Of a DNA stretch of 64,000 nucleotides, positions 46,567-57,419 are shown one piece after another. A program made the position numbers and the translations under genes. Each line of letters opens with the position of its first letter. The first letter of the stretch is position 1. This stretch comes from Ceratopteris richardii. Lineage: Eukaryota; Streptophyta; Polypodiopsida; Polypodiales; Pteridaceae. The notes under the pieces were generated by a model, which was not told where the DNA came from, made no database searches, and saw only the letters and a program-made list of their open reading frames with translations. The stretch lies in NCBI GenBank assembly GCA_020310875.1, contig CM035431.1:15667767-15731766 (forward strand), read 5' to 3'.

Positions 46567-46578
46567 GCTCTGATACCA
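46567..46578 (-). other. A2 primer-binding site (initiator tRNA-Met)
   Basis: TGGTATCAGAGC on the minus strand, one base inside the 5' LTR. It is a perfect 12-base complement of the 3' end of plant initiator tRNA-Met and the start site of minus-strand cDNA. Confidence 0.93.
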
Positions 46579-46579
46579 C

Positions 46580-47657
46580 TGAAAGAACTTGGAGAAGCTT
46601 GTCGATGGTAGAAAGGTGCGTTTCGAAGCGATGAAGTTTGGTCAAGCCAACCGGCACAAGACCAGCCCTTGAGATTTTGGAGACTCAAATAGACCTTATA
46701 GGCATGCTATAAGTGCAAAGAAACACACTATGTACCTTGGAGCATCAAGGAGAATGAGTCGATACAAAACAGATAGGTTCGCGGGTCGACTAGCTCAAAA
46801 AACTTACTATCTATGGAAGAGACAATGAACTTCAAATGCCCATAGCGACCAGCGTGATTACAATTAGAAAAAATCCTTTTATGGGAGTGATACACATAGG
46901 GTTGAGTGTATGGAATGCACAAAAGTATAAGGAATAAGCAAAATATGCTATAGGAATGAATGCGACATTCACCGGTGGTACTTCCTATTTTTCAGGAATA
47001 CGCAGAGATTGACCCCGAGGCAGAAAAACTGCGATTTCTCCAAATCTGCTGAACCAAATGCTTTGAACATTTACAGGCATAAACTAGACACTGATACCTT
47101 TCCAATGAGTCCTCTTGCACTCAATTTGGAGCTCTGAGGAGAGAGCAGCAGCCTCTGCAAGATTACTGTTGGCGAAGAAGATGATGCAGAAAATTGAAGG
47201 AGCAAGACAATGATGGTCACAAGTATATGTATATTGCTTCCATGTATTTTACAAGTGATTTCAACTCCTTATATAGCCTCTAGGAGTGTTCCACGACTTT
47301 TACAACTTGAATTTGAATTCAAATGAAGGTGGGAATGGTTGTTGGAGGGAATCAATTCACTTCCCTACAATCTAGGAAAAGTGAAGATCTTGATTGATCT
47401 ACTTTTAGGTGATTGATTGCTTGATTGAATGCAACTTCAACCACCAAAATTTTGTGGGATTTTGGCCCTATATTTGTACCTTTACATGTGTACAACTCAA
47501 GGCTTTTACAACGGTAAATGAGCCATCAAAATATTCTCAAAAAATACAATAAATGAGCATATGAAAAAGAACTCTCCAACGGATATTCTTTCGACGCGAT
47601 AGCCTTTGATGTAGATCAAATCCACCTCAAGCATAGTGTAAGCTTGATGTTCCAACA
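46580..47657 (-). repeat. A2 5' LTR (promoter LTR)
   Basis: This is 1078 bp and 99.6% identical by eye to the 3' LTR. The TATA box CTATATAAGG lies at about 47277-47268, leaving a U3 of about 380 bases and a long transcribed R-U5 of about 650 bases. Transcription would run leftwards into the Gag-Pol frame. Short ORFs inside (46728-46922) are not meaningful. Confidence 0.95.
47268..47277 (-). promoter_or_regulatory. TATA box of the A2 promoter LTR
   Basis: CTATATAAGG on the minus strand, a consensus plant TATA box located in U3, conserved in both LTRs. The transcription start would be expected some 30 bases further left. Confidence 0.65.
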
Positions 47658-47662
47658 ATCAC

Positions 47663-48420
47663 TTGGTTACAAGAGTAAATGACCTAGTAAGTCTAGACTC
47701 GAGATCTTTGGTCATACACATAGGTGACCAAGTGGTGTCTGATTTTATATGTATCTAAAATGGCCAGACCCTTAGACCCTACAATTACTTATCTCTTCCA
47801 CCTTTGGAAAATAATTTCATCCTTGAAAATAGAGCTATATACATACTGTAGGCAACCCCTGAGCCTCATGTTCTAAAACTAGAAGAACATGGTCATGCTC
47901 TAAAACTGGAAGAACATGTCTCATCTCTGTGGAGGCATCCTTGCCTAGATGATTCAAAACACTATCTCACTTTGCCCTTTGATAAAGAATAGGACAAACC
48001 AAATATTTAAATGAAAACATCAACTTGTAAAATACTTATCTCCCAATTAAGCTACTTCCTTCCATTGACCCCCACGAAGAGCCATTCTTTAGTCCATGAA
48101 TCTCCATGCTTCAAGATTTGAAGAAATAAAGTCCTCCTTTGAACTTGATGTAGAGAGGGGCATTCCTTGTTGTTTCCAACATAACCATCGGAGTCCATGG
48201 CCAAGAGGTTTGAGTCCCAAATGCAATAAAAACTTGTCATCATCCTCTCCTCAGTTAGAACTTGAAGCTTCACCTGTAATATGCAGGTAAAAGTTTGGTC
48301 GCTTCTTCACATGTCTTCAAGCTTAGGCAATTAGAGTAACTCTTAGGAAGACATGTTGCCTTCTTGGCCAAAGTTGACTTCCCTTTGTCAATATATTAGG
48401 TCCTATATATAATAACCACA
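47663..48420. other. Unassigned intergenic DNA right of A2
   Basis: No coding similarity is visible. Bases 47663-47740 continue the sequence interrupted by A2 and include a further tRNA-like GGTGACCAAGTGG word. A block at about 48051-48097 (ending in the TTTAGTCC word) recurs at about 48518-48573, that is imperfect direct repeats some 470 bp apart around the SINE-like sequence. Confidence 0.4.
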
Positions 48421-48490
48421 TGTCGTAGCTTAGGCAACTACAGCGTACGGTTGTGAATGCACAAGTCGAAGGTTCGATCATGCTCCATCT
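48421..48490 (+). repeat. Second tRNA-derived SINE-like promoter
   Basis: A-box-like TAGCTTAGGCAACTACAG (48426-48443) and B-box GGTTCGATCAT (48471-48481), starts 45 bases apart, on the plus strand. The spacing and the B box fit a pol III internal promoter. No acceptor stem or CCA-type end is seen, so I read it as a SINE head. Confidence 0.45.
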
Positions 48491-51400
48491 TCACATTCCT
48501 CAATATATATCTATCTATTAAGCTACTTCCTTCCCTTGATCCTTAGGAAGAGCCCTTTGCCATCCTTTAGTCCTCCTGGATGATGCAGGTGCAAGCCTCA
48601 ACTGCTCTTGTTAGTAGACGACTTTTCATCCTTTTGCTAAGAAGCTGCTGCAGCACTCGAGTTTATACTTCTTATAATTCTACAGAAGATATATTTGTGG
48701 ATGCTGCTATTGTTGTGGACAATACAAGCCTCCCTATATTGATGTTTTCATTTCAATACTTGCTTTATTCCATGCTTTCATGGAGCTTACATCAAAAAAG
48801 TATTGAAGCATGGTAGTAGTCTTAATTTTTTAAGAATGATTGCAAATGCTACAAATTAATTGAAAGCTAAATAGACATAGTAGTATTGGGAAATAGATCA
48901 AGCACTAGCATGCATCTAGGAAAGAATATTTGTGCATTTCTCCTTTTTAAAGAATGTTTTCATGCACAAAACATGTTTTCTTCTTGCTTGAAAAAAAAAA
49001 AGTTAATGCTCAAGTTTATGCACATGAAGGGTTATATCTTTTAAAAACAGAAGCTAGCAAGTAGAATGTTTGTGCATGGATGATTGGAAACATGCATTTT
49101 CAAGCTCAAGAATTTCTTTATTTAAGTTTGGTGCATTAAAGGAGAATGTCAATACATGCATGCACTCACATGATTTTGCATTCAAGAACATGCATTTGCA
49201 TATGCATGATTGTTTGTTAAGTAGTTGAATACTTATAGTTTTGTTATCTCTTTTTTTTAACTCGACTTAGATAGTTAGGGAAAATAGCAAATTAGATAGT
49301 TGCAAGGCTCTTTTCTACCATGCAACTCAATTAGTTAGTTTGTTTTTCCCAAACTTGATACTTAGGTATCATAATTAGGAGTCTTAATTAAGGAAAGTAG
49401 GCCCTTTGAAAGTCAAGTGTTCAATTTTCTCGCTCATTGGAATGAGAAGAAAATAGGGCTACTTGAAAATTTCCTTGATGACTCTAAGTTTTGGAGAAAA
49501 CTTAGTAAATCCTAACAACAAGCCTAGATGTAGTCGTTAGCTTGAATTTAAGAAATCATGCATACAAGTAGGTTGATAAAGTTTCCTTTGGAAGTTTTAT
49601 CTAATTCTATACTAAGATGTGATAAGAATCAAATAAACTCAGTTGGAAATTAAATCAATTGAACTTTCAAGTTCAAAGGATAGTTGATATTTTTCAAAAT
49701 TTGAAAAAATCATGGAACTATTGAAGTTTTTTTCTTTGATTTCATCCTGACAAGTGATGAACCTCAAAGAGGTGAATAAACTTTAGCATCACTTGAACTT
49801 TATTGTTCAATAGTTGGATGCTAGGTTCCATGAGTGCATCTCTAGTCAAGATTCAGAGTTTTCAAAAAGCATAGAAACTTTATTAAGCACTGTTTTAAGG
49901 ATGAGAAAAGTATGCTTGGTTTTATTTAAGCTAATCATGGCTTAAAGAAAAAACCCAAGTCAGAGTATTCTTTGGGAATCAAGATATTTCCTAAAAGATA
50001 TGGAAAAGTAATCCTTATGGAATTAAGCTAGTTCCTAAAGATAAGTCAATAAAGGAAATAGTCTGGTTAACTATTTCATTGGTTAAAAAGGAATATCTTT
50101 TGGACAAGATGAAGAGTTAAAGCTTTATTTCTTGTCCAAAAGTCAAGAATTTATGTTGAAGATTATTCGAGTGAAGCAAAAGATTCCGAGATGAATCATT
50201 GGCTTAGTATTACTTGATTCCTTGGCAGGAGTCTAAAGTTCTTGATAGAAAAATCTCCCTAGATGTGAGACTAGAATCTTTCAAGTAAGTTTATTAGCAA
50301 GTAGTTCCTAGCAATTCTCAAACCATTGGTATTGGTAATTAAGTCCAAATATTGATATAACCTAAAGGTGTATCAAAGAATCTTAGCTTTGTAATCTAAG
50401 AGGCATCAGTGTATGCTTGGACTTATGTTGAGGTATAGATCTCTAAAAATCCCATGGTTAAACGAAGAAGCTTTTGTTATTTTAAGAGATCTTAATAATA
50501 AATACTAAGTCTTTATTCTAGTCGCAAGATCAACCAGACTTGATCAAGCTTGGCCATGATTGTCCAAGAATGTGCGATTGGAACTACTTTGTAGATTGCC
50601 CAAGTATTGGTAATAAAATTCCATTTGGAAATTATTCACTTAAGTTCCATTTATCCAATGGAAAGGTGTGAAAAGAGTAAGCTTTTCCAAGTCTGAATAG
50701 AGTGACAAAAATTCCAAGAATGTAGTCTGCAACAATGAAGACAATACTTGAGTCTGTGGAAGGTAAAAGATAATGTTTGCCTATCCTGAAAGGGATTTTG
50801 GTACAAATCCAGAAGCATGAGTGGATGCTTAGACTTATGCAGTAGAGAGAATCTTGTAAAGTCTCAACTGAGATAGGTAACTAGAGCATTAGTAAGAAAG
50901 GAATTTGAAGACAAGAAAATGCATTGCGCACTAGTAAGCCCTTCATCTAGAGTCTATCTAGATCGCCATCTAAGCTCCACATTGGGAGCACATGGGTGGA
51001 CATCACCATCATTGTAACTGCATTATGCTTGGCAATCTGAGAGTTTGAGTTCTCTATCTCTTAGTCTTCATCTATCTTTGTCTGCATTTTTCTCTCAACT
51101 CTATCTACAAGTCTATTCTGCTCTGTTGTTATTTTCTTACATTTTGTGTTGGTTGTAAAGGTTCTTCCACATGTGAATCCATTAATTCCATAATTTTTTT
51201 GCTCTTCAGAGTTTTTTTGGATGAACTTCCTTGATTTCTATAATTGGTAGACCAAAAAGACTCATTATATCTTATATTGTCTACCTACTTCTAATCATTA
51301 TTGATATTGTAGTATGGTTTCATCTTCTTACAACTCTTCCGCAAAGAAAAAACCATGTTGGAGGCTTTGAGTACCAAAAAAATTAGAGAACAAAAAGGTG

Positions 51401-51499
51401 AGCAAACCTAGTGCCTTCTACTGAGGAAGACCCACAATAATAATAGAGATTGAGTTTTTGAAAATAATAGAAAATTGACTAGAATGACAATGGAGCTAG
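48491..51499. other. Unassigned AT-rich stretch, about 3 kb
   Basis: I see no protein similarity, RNA gene or clear LTR terminus. It contains a poly-A run at about 48990-49001 and low-complexity TGCATG-rich DNA at 49070-49215. The purine/pyrimidine pattern and lack of ORFs resemble the non-coding interior of a LARD-like element, but no boundary supports this. Confidence 0.35.
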
Positions 51500-52020
51500 A
51501 ATAGTCTGAGGATCACTAAGGCTTCTTTGAAAAATCAACAGTCTCCCCAAAAAAATGGATTAATGAAGAGTAATAGCCAAACAAAATGATTATGTGAGAT
51601 TGAATGTGCTCACATATAATGATGGTAAGCTTTTGCACTTCCACACCAAAATCTTCAAGTAGCATCTCTTGCCACAATGCTTCAGATGATGCTCTTGTAG
51701 CACCTCTATATAGAGCCTCTATGCTTGACAAAGAAAAAGTTGGTTACTTCTTACTGCTCCATGTAGTAGCTGCACTCCCAAGTGAGAATAGAAATCCACT
51801 AGAAGATCTTTTATTGCAAGTTCATCTCAAAGCATCTAAATGTGGTTTTTTGGGAGTTTGCATAAATTGACTTTCAAGTCCAACAATGTAACTTAGATCA
51901 GGCCTTGTAATTCTGAGATATCAAACTTCCCAGAATTCTCCTATACATAATAGCATTTACCAATGCTTCACTAAATGTAGTATCCAACTTCAAAATCTAA
52001 CCTAATGGTGTTAAAATTGG
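51500..52020 (-). pseudogene. RNase H remnant of copia element M
   Basis: On the minus strand, 52000 to 51740 reads degraded RNase H (ITRPDLSYIVGLESQ, TPKKPHLDA, SKKPTFSLSS), and 51731-51516 continues SSIEALYRGATRASSEALW, equal to the SSTEAEYRG motif with the catalytic Glu kept. Frames are broken. It is joined on the right directly to gag of the same strand. Confidence 0.65.
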
Positions 52021-52021
52021 C

Positions 52022-52741
52022 TTACGATTGCTTAGATCCATTGCTAATGATGACTTGTGGTTTTTCCTTTATTGAATGGGCCTTTGGCCTTCTTGGCAGA
52101 CTCTTGGGAGGAAGTCGATTTGGCTCGCGAGTCGTGAAGGAGCATAGTGGATGAACCTCTTCCCAAGTTAAGACTTGGCCGCGATTATACAAAGTTGTGA
52201 CAAATGTCTCGTACAACTTAGGTAACTTGTTAAGAAGCCTAATGGCCATGTCTTCACTAGAAATCTACCTACCACATAGTGCTAATTTACGCTGGTAGTC
52301 CTCAAGTTGGGCTATGACCTTGGCAATTGTGTCGTGTGGCCGAATGGTCAAATTATGAAACTCGGCCTCTAATGCATATATTTTCAAAGGGTTTTTGTCT
52401 TCATACAAAGCGACTAACATATCCCAAGCATCCTTGGACGTCTTACAGGCCATGATATGTCCATTCATCAGTTCGTCACAAGCAAGTAACAGCTGATCTA
52501 AAGCTCGTGTGTCCTTGACATTCCACACATGCCAATTGTCTAAGTTGGTATCCCTATTTGGTTCAGGGTCTGACCCGTCTACTACCTCATGAAGGAGATT
52601 TGTGTAGAGATATATGCACATGATATCTTTCCATAGATTGTAATTTTGTCCATTGAGGCATTCATCCTTAGGCATAAAAATAGGGGTGAAAGAGGGTAAG
52701 AAGTTAGCCATAGATAATGAGCTACCTTCACTTTTGGTCAT
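52022..52741 (-). pseudogene. Gag of copia element M
   Basis: The minus-strand ATG at 52741 opens 158 codons (52741-52265): MTKSEGSSLSMANFLPSF, FNGQNY-like LNGQNYNLWKDIMCIYL, DAWDMLVALYEDKNPLK. After a stop the frame resumes at 52249-52022 (MAIRLLNKLPKLYETFVTTL), a typical UBN2 Gag. No zinc knuckle remains. The protease, integrase and most of RT are deleted between here and the RNase H on the left. It is a different lineage from A and D. Confidence 0.75.
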
Positions 52742-53110
52742 TACAAAGCTTTGAGGATAAAGTGTTTAGAAACACTATCAAAGACACTTGCCAAAAAGAC
52801 CGCTTCAAAATAATTGCAAAGCTTGAAATGAACAACTGGATACCACACTTAAAAATTCTTGGGGAGGGGGGGCTTAGAGTAGCCTTGCACTTGTACAACA
52901 CCAAGATAATTTGACGTGAGAGGAGAGGGATTAGATTATCCTGTTGCACACCATACTAGCCTTAGAATAGACTTGGAAACTTTGAGAGAGCTTGTGGGTG
53001 GGCTTAGATTAGCCTTCAACTCACAAACGCACACACACAAAAGATTCTTCTTATATTTGTGTTGTTACAAGGCTGGCACTTATTGCCAAAGTGGACCGAA
53101 TGACAGTTGA
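52742..53110 (-). repeat. Probable 5' LTR/leader of M
   Basis: This lies directly upstream of the gag ATG on the minus strand. AATATAAGAAGAATC near 53057-53043 could be a TATA box. A near-palindrome AGTGTTTAGAAACACT is at about 52758-52773. No initiator-Met PBS is visible, so the LTR end cannot be fixed. Confidence 0.35.
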
Positions 53111-55164
53111 GACCTTCTCAAGAAATACAAGTGGACCCTTTACAATTTATAGAGCCAAATGAGATGCCCTAGACCAAGGATTGGTACCCTTGAAAATAAC
53201 AAGATAAATTCCTTAGGATTTTGCTTTTTGTGTTGGTCACTTGGCATTAAACTTGGAGATCAATGAAACAAAATTAAGGGTGTGGAATGCAAAGGGTTGA
53301 CAAGCACTAAGCAATATTTGTAGAAGTTATGCCATGAAAATGAAGTGAAGTGAATACTATTTCAAAATGCACACGATGTATGATGTGACCATGTCCAAGA
53401 TCACTTTATATGAGTGAAAATGTGACCCTACACTTTTACGAAGGCAGTGTATCAAAGCCAAAAACGACATTCACATCAAAGCCAAAAAAAATGAACGTTG
53501 TTATGCTTTGGGCCTGCACGTATCGAGTGTTCCATACCTCATTGATCATGTCAGAATCATTGATCATCATAGAGTGATGATGCATGGAAGTGGCTGACAA
53601 AACTGAGAGGAATCCGACTATGGAAAGATTTTGTGCGCCTTTTGATTATGCTAACGTGGACGTGTGCCATCATTAAAACTATGCATTATAGAGTGCGTCA
53701 AACTCATCCAATTCGCTCCACATGCATGAGTCTTTCGTGATTGTGGTGATGTCAGGTTGATTAATGATGGCACCGACTAATGACATGGATTACTGCAATT
53801 TGGCTGCTATAGGAGCCACACTTGGCAATGGCAAGCATAGCCAGAGAGACAATTGGATGAACGGCAGCCCGAGCATGAGGAGCTGCGGACTCTCGTTGTC
53901 TTCTACTGCGCATCAGTACACACCCACTTGGTTTGGTTATCTCACTCTCTGATGCCATAGAACTCAGTCGCTGGCAGATCACACTAAAGAGGGCAGTTGG
54001 AGTAGATGAGGGCGGAGCCCTCTCTCTCTCTCAAAGGGTCATTGTATGTAGATGTGTTGTTCGTCTGCTATAGAGAAGCATTGAGGCGTTGAGAAGGGAT
54101 CCGATTCGCCATCACAAGAGCAGCAACAATTTCGTCTTTTGCTCTTGCTTCAACACCAATAGTCCCCTCTCTCTCTCTCTCTTTCTCTCTCTTAGAGATG
54201 GCAACGTGACAAAGCAGATAGCTCTTACTCTCTCTCTCTTTCTCTTGAGAAATGGCAGAGAACGCCCTCTGTTTCTCTATCTTGCTCTCAATGGTTGCAC
54301 CATAGAGCTCTGTTTCAATGTTGTAGGAGAAATTCACCACTGAACTGGACTCGAGCAAGAGAGGTAGCACCCGTTTGCTTCTCAGCACTATTATGAGCAA
54401 CTGTTTCCAAGCTAAGGAATGAGCCCTCTGTTTCCGGACTTTCTCAATGGATCCTCTGCAATAGATGTATATGCTAGAGAGATGGACTGAGGGCCAAAAC
54501 GATTTGCCCTCTCTCTCTCTCTCTCTCTCTCTCTTTCGCAACTGGAGTTTTCGGAGAAGTTGGCACAAATGATTTCATGAAGAGCACAGCATGCAACCAC
54601 CTACACTTGTGGTGGCAACTATGGTAGCTTGAAGAAGACATATGGAGAGAGGAGTGATGATTACAGTTTTTCTTACTGAGAGGATATGGAGGTACAGCGA
54701 CCCACTACACCCGTAGGTTGCTTGTGCAGGAATGCCCACGTGGAGGTCACAGAAGCGATGGACACGAAGATCGACTGAGAACGAAAATGCTCAGAAATCT
54801 TGAACACGGTTGAGATCCTTAGTTGCCTACTGTACACAGCGTAGCAGCCTAGTGCACAGAATGCACCAGAAGCATGCGGACCCGAAGAGGCTTGCCAAGG
54901 TTATATTTCAGGCATTGTAATGGTGAAGATGATAATGTTAAAAAAAACTATCAAAATACTTCCAGGTTGACACTGTTGATAGCTTTGGAGGCTTCCAATT
55001 TGGAAGATTGGCAAGGATAGGGCAACTGTGTGCTCATTCTCTCCTTCAGAATGAGGTCTTACATAGGCGAAAATGCAAACAGAGTGTGGGTGAACACTTT
55101 AATAACTTGAGATTCGCAACTAACTCCACAAAATAAGTGTTTATAAACACTATCAACAAAGATA
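53111..55164. other. Unassigned DNA with (GA/CT)n microsatellites
   Basis: No recognisable genes. CT repeats occur at 54018-54036, 54166-54199, 54224-54247 and 54508-54536. The 166-codon minus-strand frame at 54568-54068 is mostly RE-repeat translation of these and is not supported as a gene. Bases 53700-54900 are somewhat richer in GC than the surroundings. A perfect palindrome AGTGTTTATAAACACT sits near 55133-55148. Confidence 0.4.
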
Positions 55165-55444
55165 ATTATTATCAACTCTCTGCATAAATGTGTTTCCCAA
55201 TAACAGAAACAACAGCACATTCAATCCACAAAGAGGGTGGGAGGTAGGGGAAAATGGGTGTAAAGGGTGTACGAAACGATGAAGAAAAATGGGTGGGAGG
55301 GTGGGAAAATGGGAAAAATGAGGCACCAAAGAGTAAAATGATGGCAAAATGCTTCTCCAAATGATTGGAGGGCAACACCACCAAACTCAAGCACCACCAC
55401 CACCAAAACTACCACCAAATACACCACCAAGACCTCCACCTAGT
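55165..55444 (-). other. 5' interior of element N, low complexity
   Basis: This follows the PBS on the minus strand and consists largely of GGTGGT-type repeats (55390-55440) and a GGGTGGGAGG-rich run (55225-55320). The three overlapping frames of about 65-72 codons are composition artefacts. Confidence 0.4.
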
Positions 55445-55841
55445 GCTCTGATACCATGTAGAGAGTACACACGCGGAAGCAAAATGAAAAGTAAAGTACT
55501 CTCAGAAAACAAAGAATGTGTGAGACACAAAATGAGTAGACCATGAAATGGGTAAACTCATGTGAATTAGAAATGAGCTTGCCAAGAGCATGGAGTAGGC
55601 TCCTCAAGCTTCTAACCAAATACAAATGGGGGAGAGGCCCTCCTTATATAGATTTGTGAGGGGCTCTCCAAAATACATCTCATGTGGGATAATTCCCCTG
55701 AAAGGAGAATGAATACAACTAGTAGAAGCAAATAGCAAGGTACCCAAATACAAAGGAAATACGAGGAAATGTAATGGGAATGAAATGGAAATAGAGTGAC
55801 TCCAAGATACAAAAGGGAGATGCACGCTCATATTCTCAACA
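55445..55841 (-). repeat. PBS and 5' LTR of element N
   Basis: The PBS TGGTATCAGAGC (55456-55445, minus strand) is perfect for initiator tRNA-Met and directly abuts an LTR running 55841 to 55457 (TGTTGAGAATATG... to ...CTCTCTACA), 385 bp. A TATA box CTATATAAGGAGGG is at about 55650-55637. Its length and TGTTGAGA start resemble the element I LTR. No second LTR is found. Confidence 0.7.
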
Positions 55842-55854
55842 TATACATGTCTGT

Positions 55855-57082
55855 GTGTATGTCTGTGTATGTGTGTGTATCTATCTATATTTAAAATCTA
55901 AGATTACATTTTTATATCATTCAGAATAATGTTGTATCCTCTTAATGGTCTTAACTACCACCTAATGGGTGTGGGAACTCTCAAAATCCATTACCATAGA
56001 AATGGTTTATGATCTGTTTTTCATTGTATTTAGACTGTTAACGTTACCATAATTTTCTATTCACAGCATTGGAGTTTCTGCCAACTTTGAGCTACTATAA
56101 AAGAGTACAACGGAAAATTATAAGTTGAATTTGGAGTTTCTGCCAACTTTGAGCTACTATAAAAGAGCACAACGGCAAATTATAAGTTGAATTCACAGTT
56201 GGGGGAAGCTACTAAGATAAATTAACATTATATAATTGTGGTTAAGTATGCTAATAGAAGCTACGGCCATTCGGTAACTTTTCAACCACGCTACAAGGAT
56301 ATTGACAACATTATCTCTCACCAATGTTTTAAGTGGATATGGAGGAATTGTTGTTTTTTAAGAAATATGTGTTTAGTTGGGAGATACCAATGAACGATTA
56401 GACTCCCCTTAGTTCGTTAGTGATAGCAAAGGTTCACTTCCACTCTGCGTGCAAGGGTTAGGGGCCATTCATAATGAGATGTAATTATATGAATTTAAAT
56501 ATATTTCCCATGACGGGGTTGAAAGGGCTATCAAATTTTTTGTAATGTTTTCTAGCATGTTTTAAGCAATCCCTCCTTTGTGGGATTTACGGGTCCCATG
56601 GGTGCCAGGTTCATTTACTTGTACATTTGTTCCTTCTATTAATTAGAGTTTGGAAGAGTAACCTATTGCCGAACTTCCTTCTGAAAAAAATACGAAAAGA
56701 AAATATTCCCCTGTCGTTTTGTTGAGTTGTAAACGGATGCAGCCGTAGCATAAATATTCTCCATTTTAACGTTTGGAATCAACGAAAATGAGAAATGTGA
56801 GGGTGCAACCTGTGAATAATGTGAAACACCAGCTTTGTCTAATCAAAATATCTTAATACAAATGATTGATTCGCATTTTATCGTCTGGTGTATCTTGTTT
56901 CTCATTCTGTCTGTAATGTAGTATTGTGATTTAGTATTTGCCTTGAGTTCCGTCAAGCTTGTGACAAGGATAACATGCAGGTGATTTGAGGAAGTTGTGT
57001 GAATGAAGTGAGAATATCATTGTGGATGTAGATGTCACTTCATTAGGGAATGTGTACAAGAAATAGAGAAAGTGAAACATAT
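55855..57082. repeat. Repeat unit U1 with internal duplications
   Basis: Begins with a TGTG/TCTA microsatellite and is homologous, with gaps, to 59370-59945. Specific to this copy: a 62-bp tandem duplication (56069-56130 and 56131-56192). It also contains the original of the 138-bp block copied to 57242. No reading frame is conserved between copies, so it is non-coding. Class unknown. Confidence 0.55.
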
Positions 57083-57241
57083 CCCTCAGATGTGGGTAGT
57101 TTACCACTATGGCAAAGGTGGAAGCCCATGTACAATGCAGTTTTTTTATGGCCCATTGTAGATAGTATTTGCACTAGGCCAAGCATTGAATTGGGAATGC
57201 ATAGAGCCCCCTTGTCATCTTCCATCCAGAGTTGTTTAGAT

Positions 57242-57379
57242 CGGCAAATTATAAGTTGAATTCACAGTTGGGGGAAGCTACTAAGATAAATTAACATTAT
57301 ATAATTGTGGTTAAGTATGCTAATAGAAGCTACGGCCATTCGGTAACTTTTCAACCACGCTACAAGGATATTGACAACA
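57242..57379 (+). repeat. 138-bp exact duplication of 56173-56310
   Basis: It reads identically to 56173-56310 by eye, in direct orientation, about 1.07 kb downstream. Immediately after it come two overlapping inverted copies of 56327-56362 (57375-57401 and 57395-57419). Recent origin by copying with template switches is indicated. Confidence 0.8.
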
Positions 57380-57419
57380 ATTCCTCCATATCCACTTAAA
57401 AAACAACAATTCCTCCATA

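Larger units (their letters stand above)
41284..47657 (-). mobile_element. Element A2: intact Ty1/copia retrotransposon
   Basis: The element is 6374 bp. It has two LTRs of 1078 bp (41284-42361; 46580-47657) and a perfect target-site duplication ATCAC at 41279-41283 and 47658-47662. The PBS is TGGTATCAGAGC (46578-46567) and the polypurine tract GCTTGAGGGGGAGC (42375-42362). A single Gag-Pol frame runs 46557-42394. By eye the LTRs differ at only four positions (41310/46606, 41577/46873, 41838/47134, 42157/47453). All parts needed for autonomous transposition are present. Confidence 0.97.

Noticed and set aside
54068..54568. A 166-codon minus-strand ORF.
   Set aside because: Much of it is RE-repeat translation of CT microsatellites; no domain, and codon use follows the repeat.
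55153..55439. Overlapping ORFs of 64-72 codons with Pro-, Phe- and Val-rich composition.
   Set aside because: They are three frames of the same low-complexity GGTGG repeats next to a PBS, so composition artefacts.
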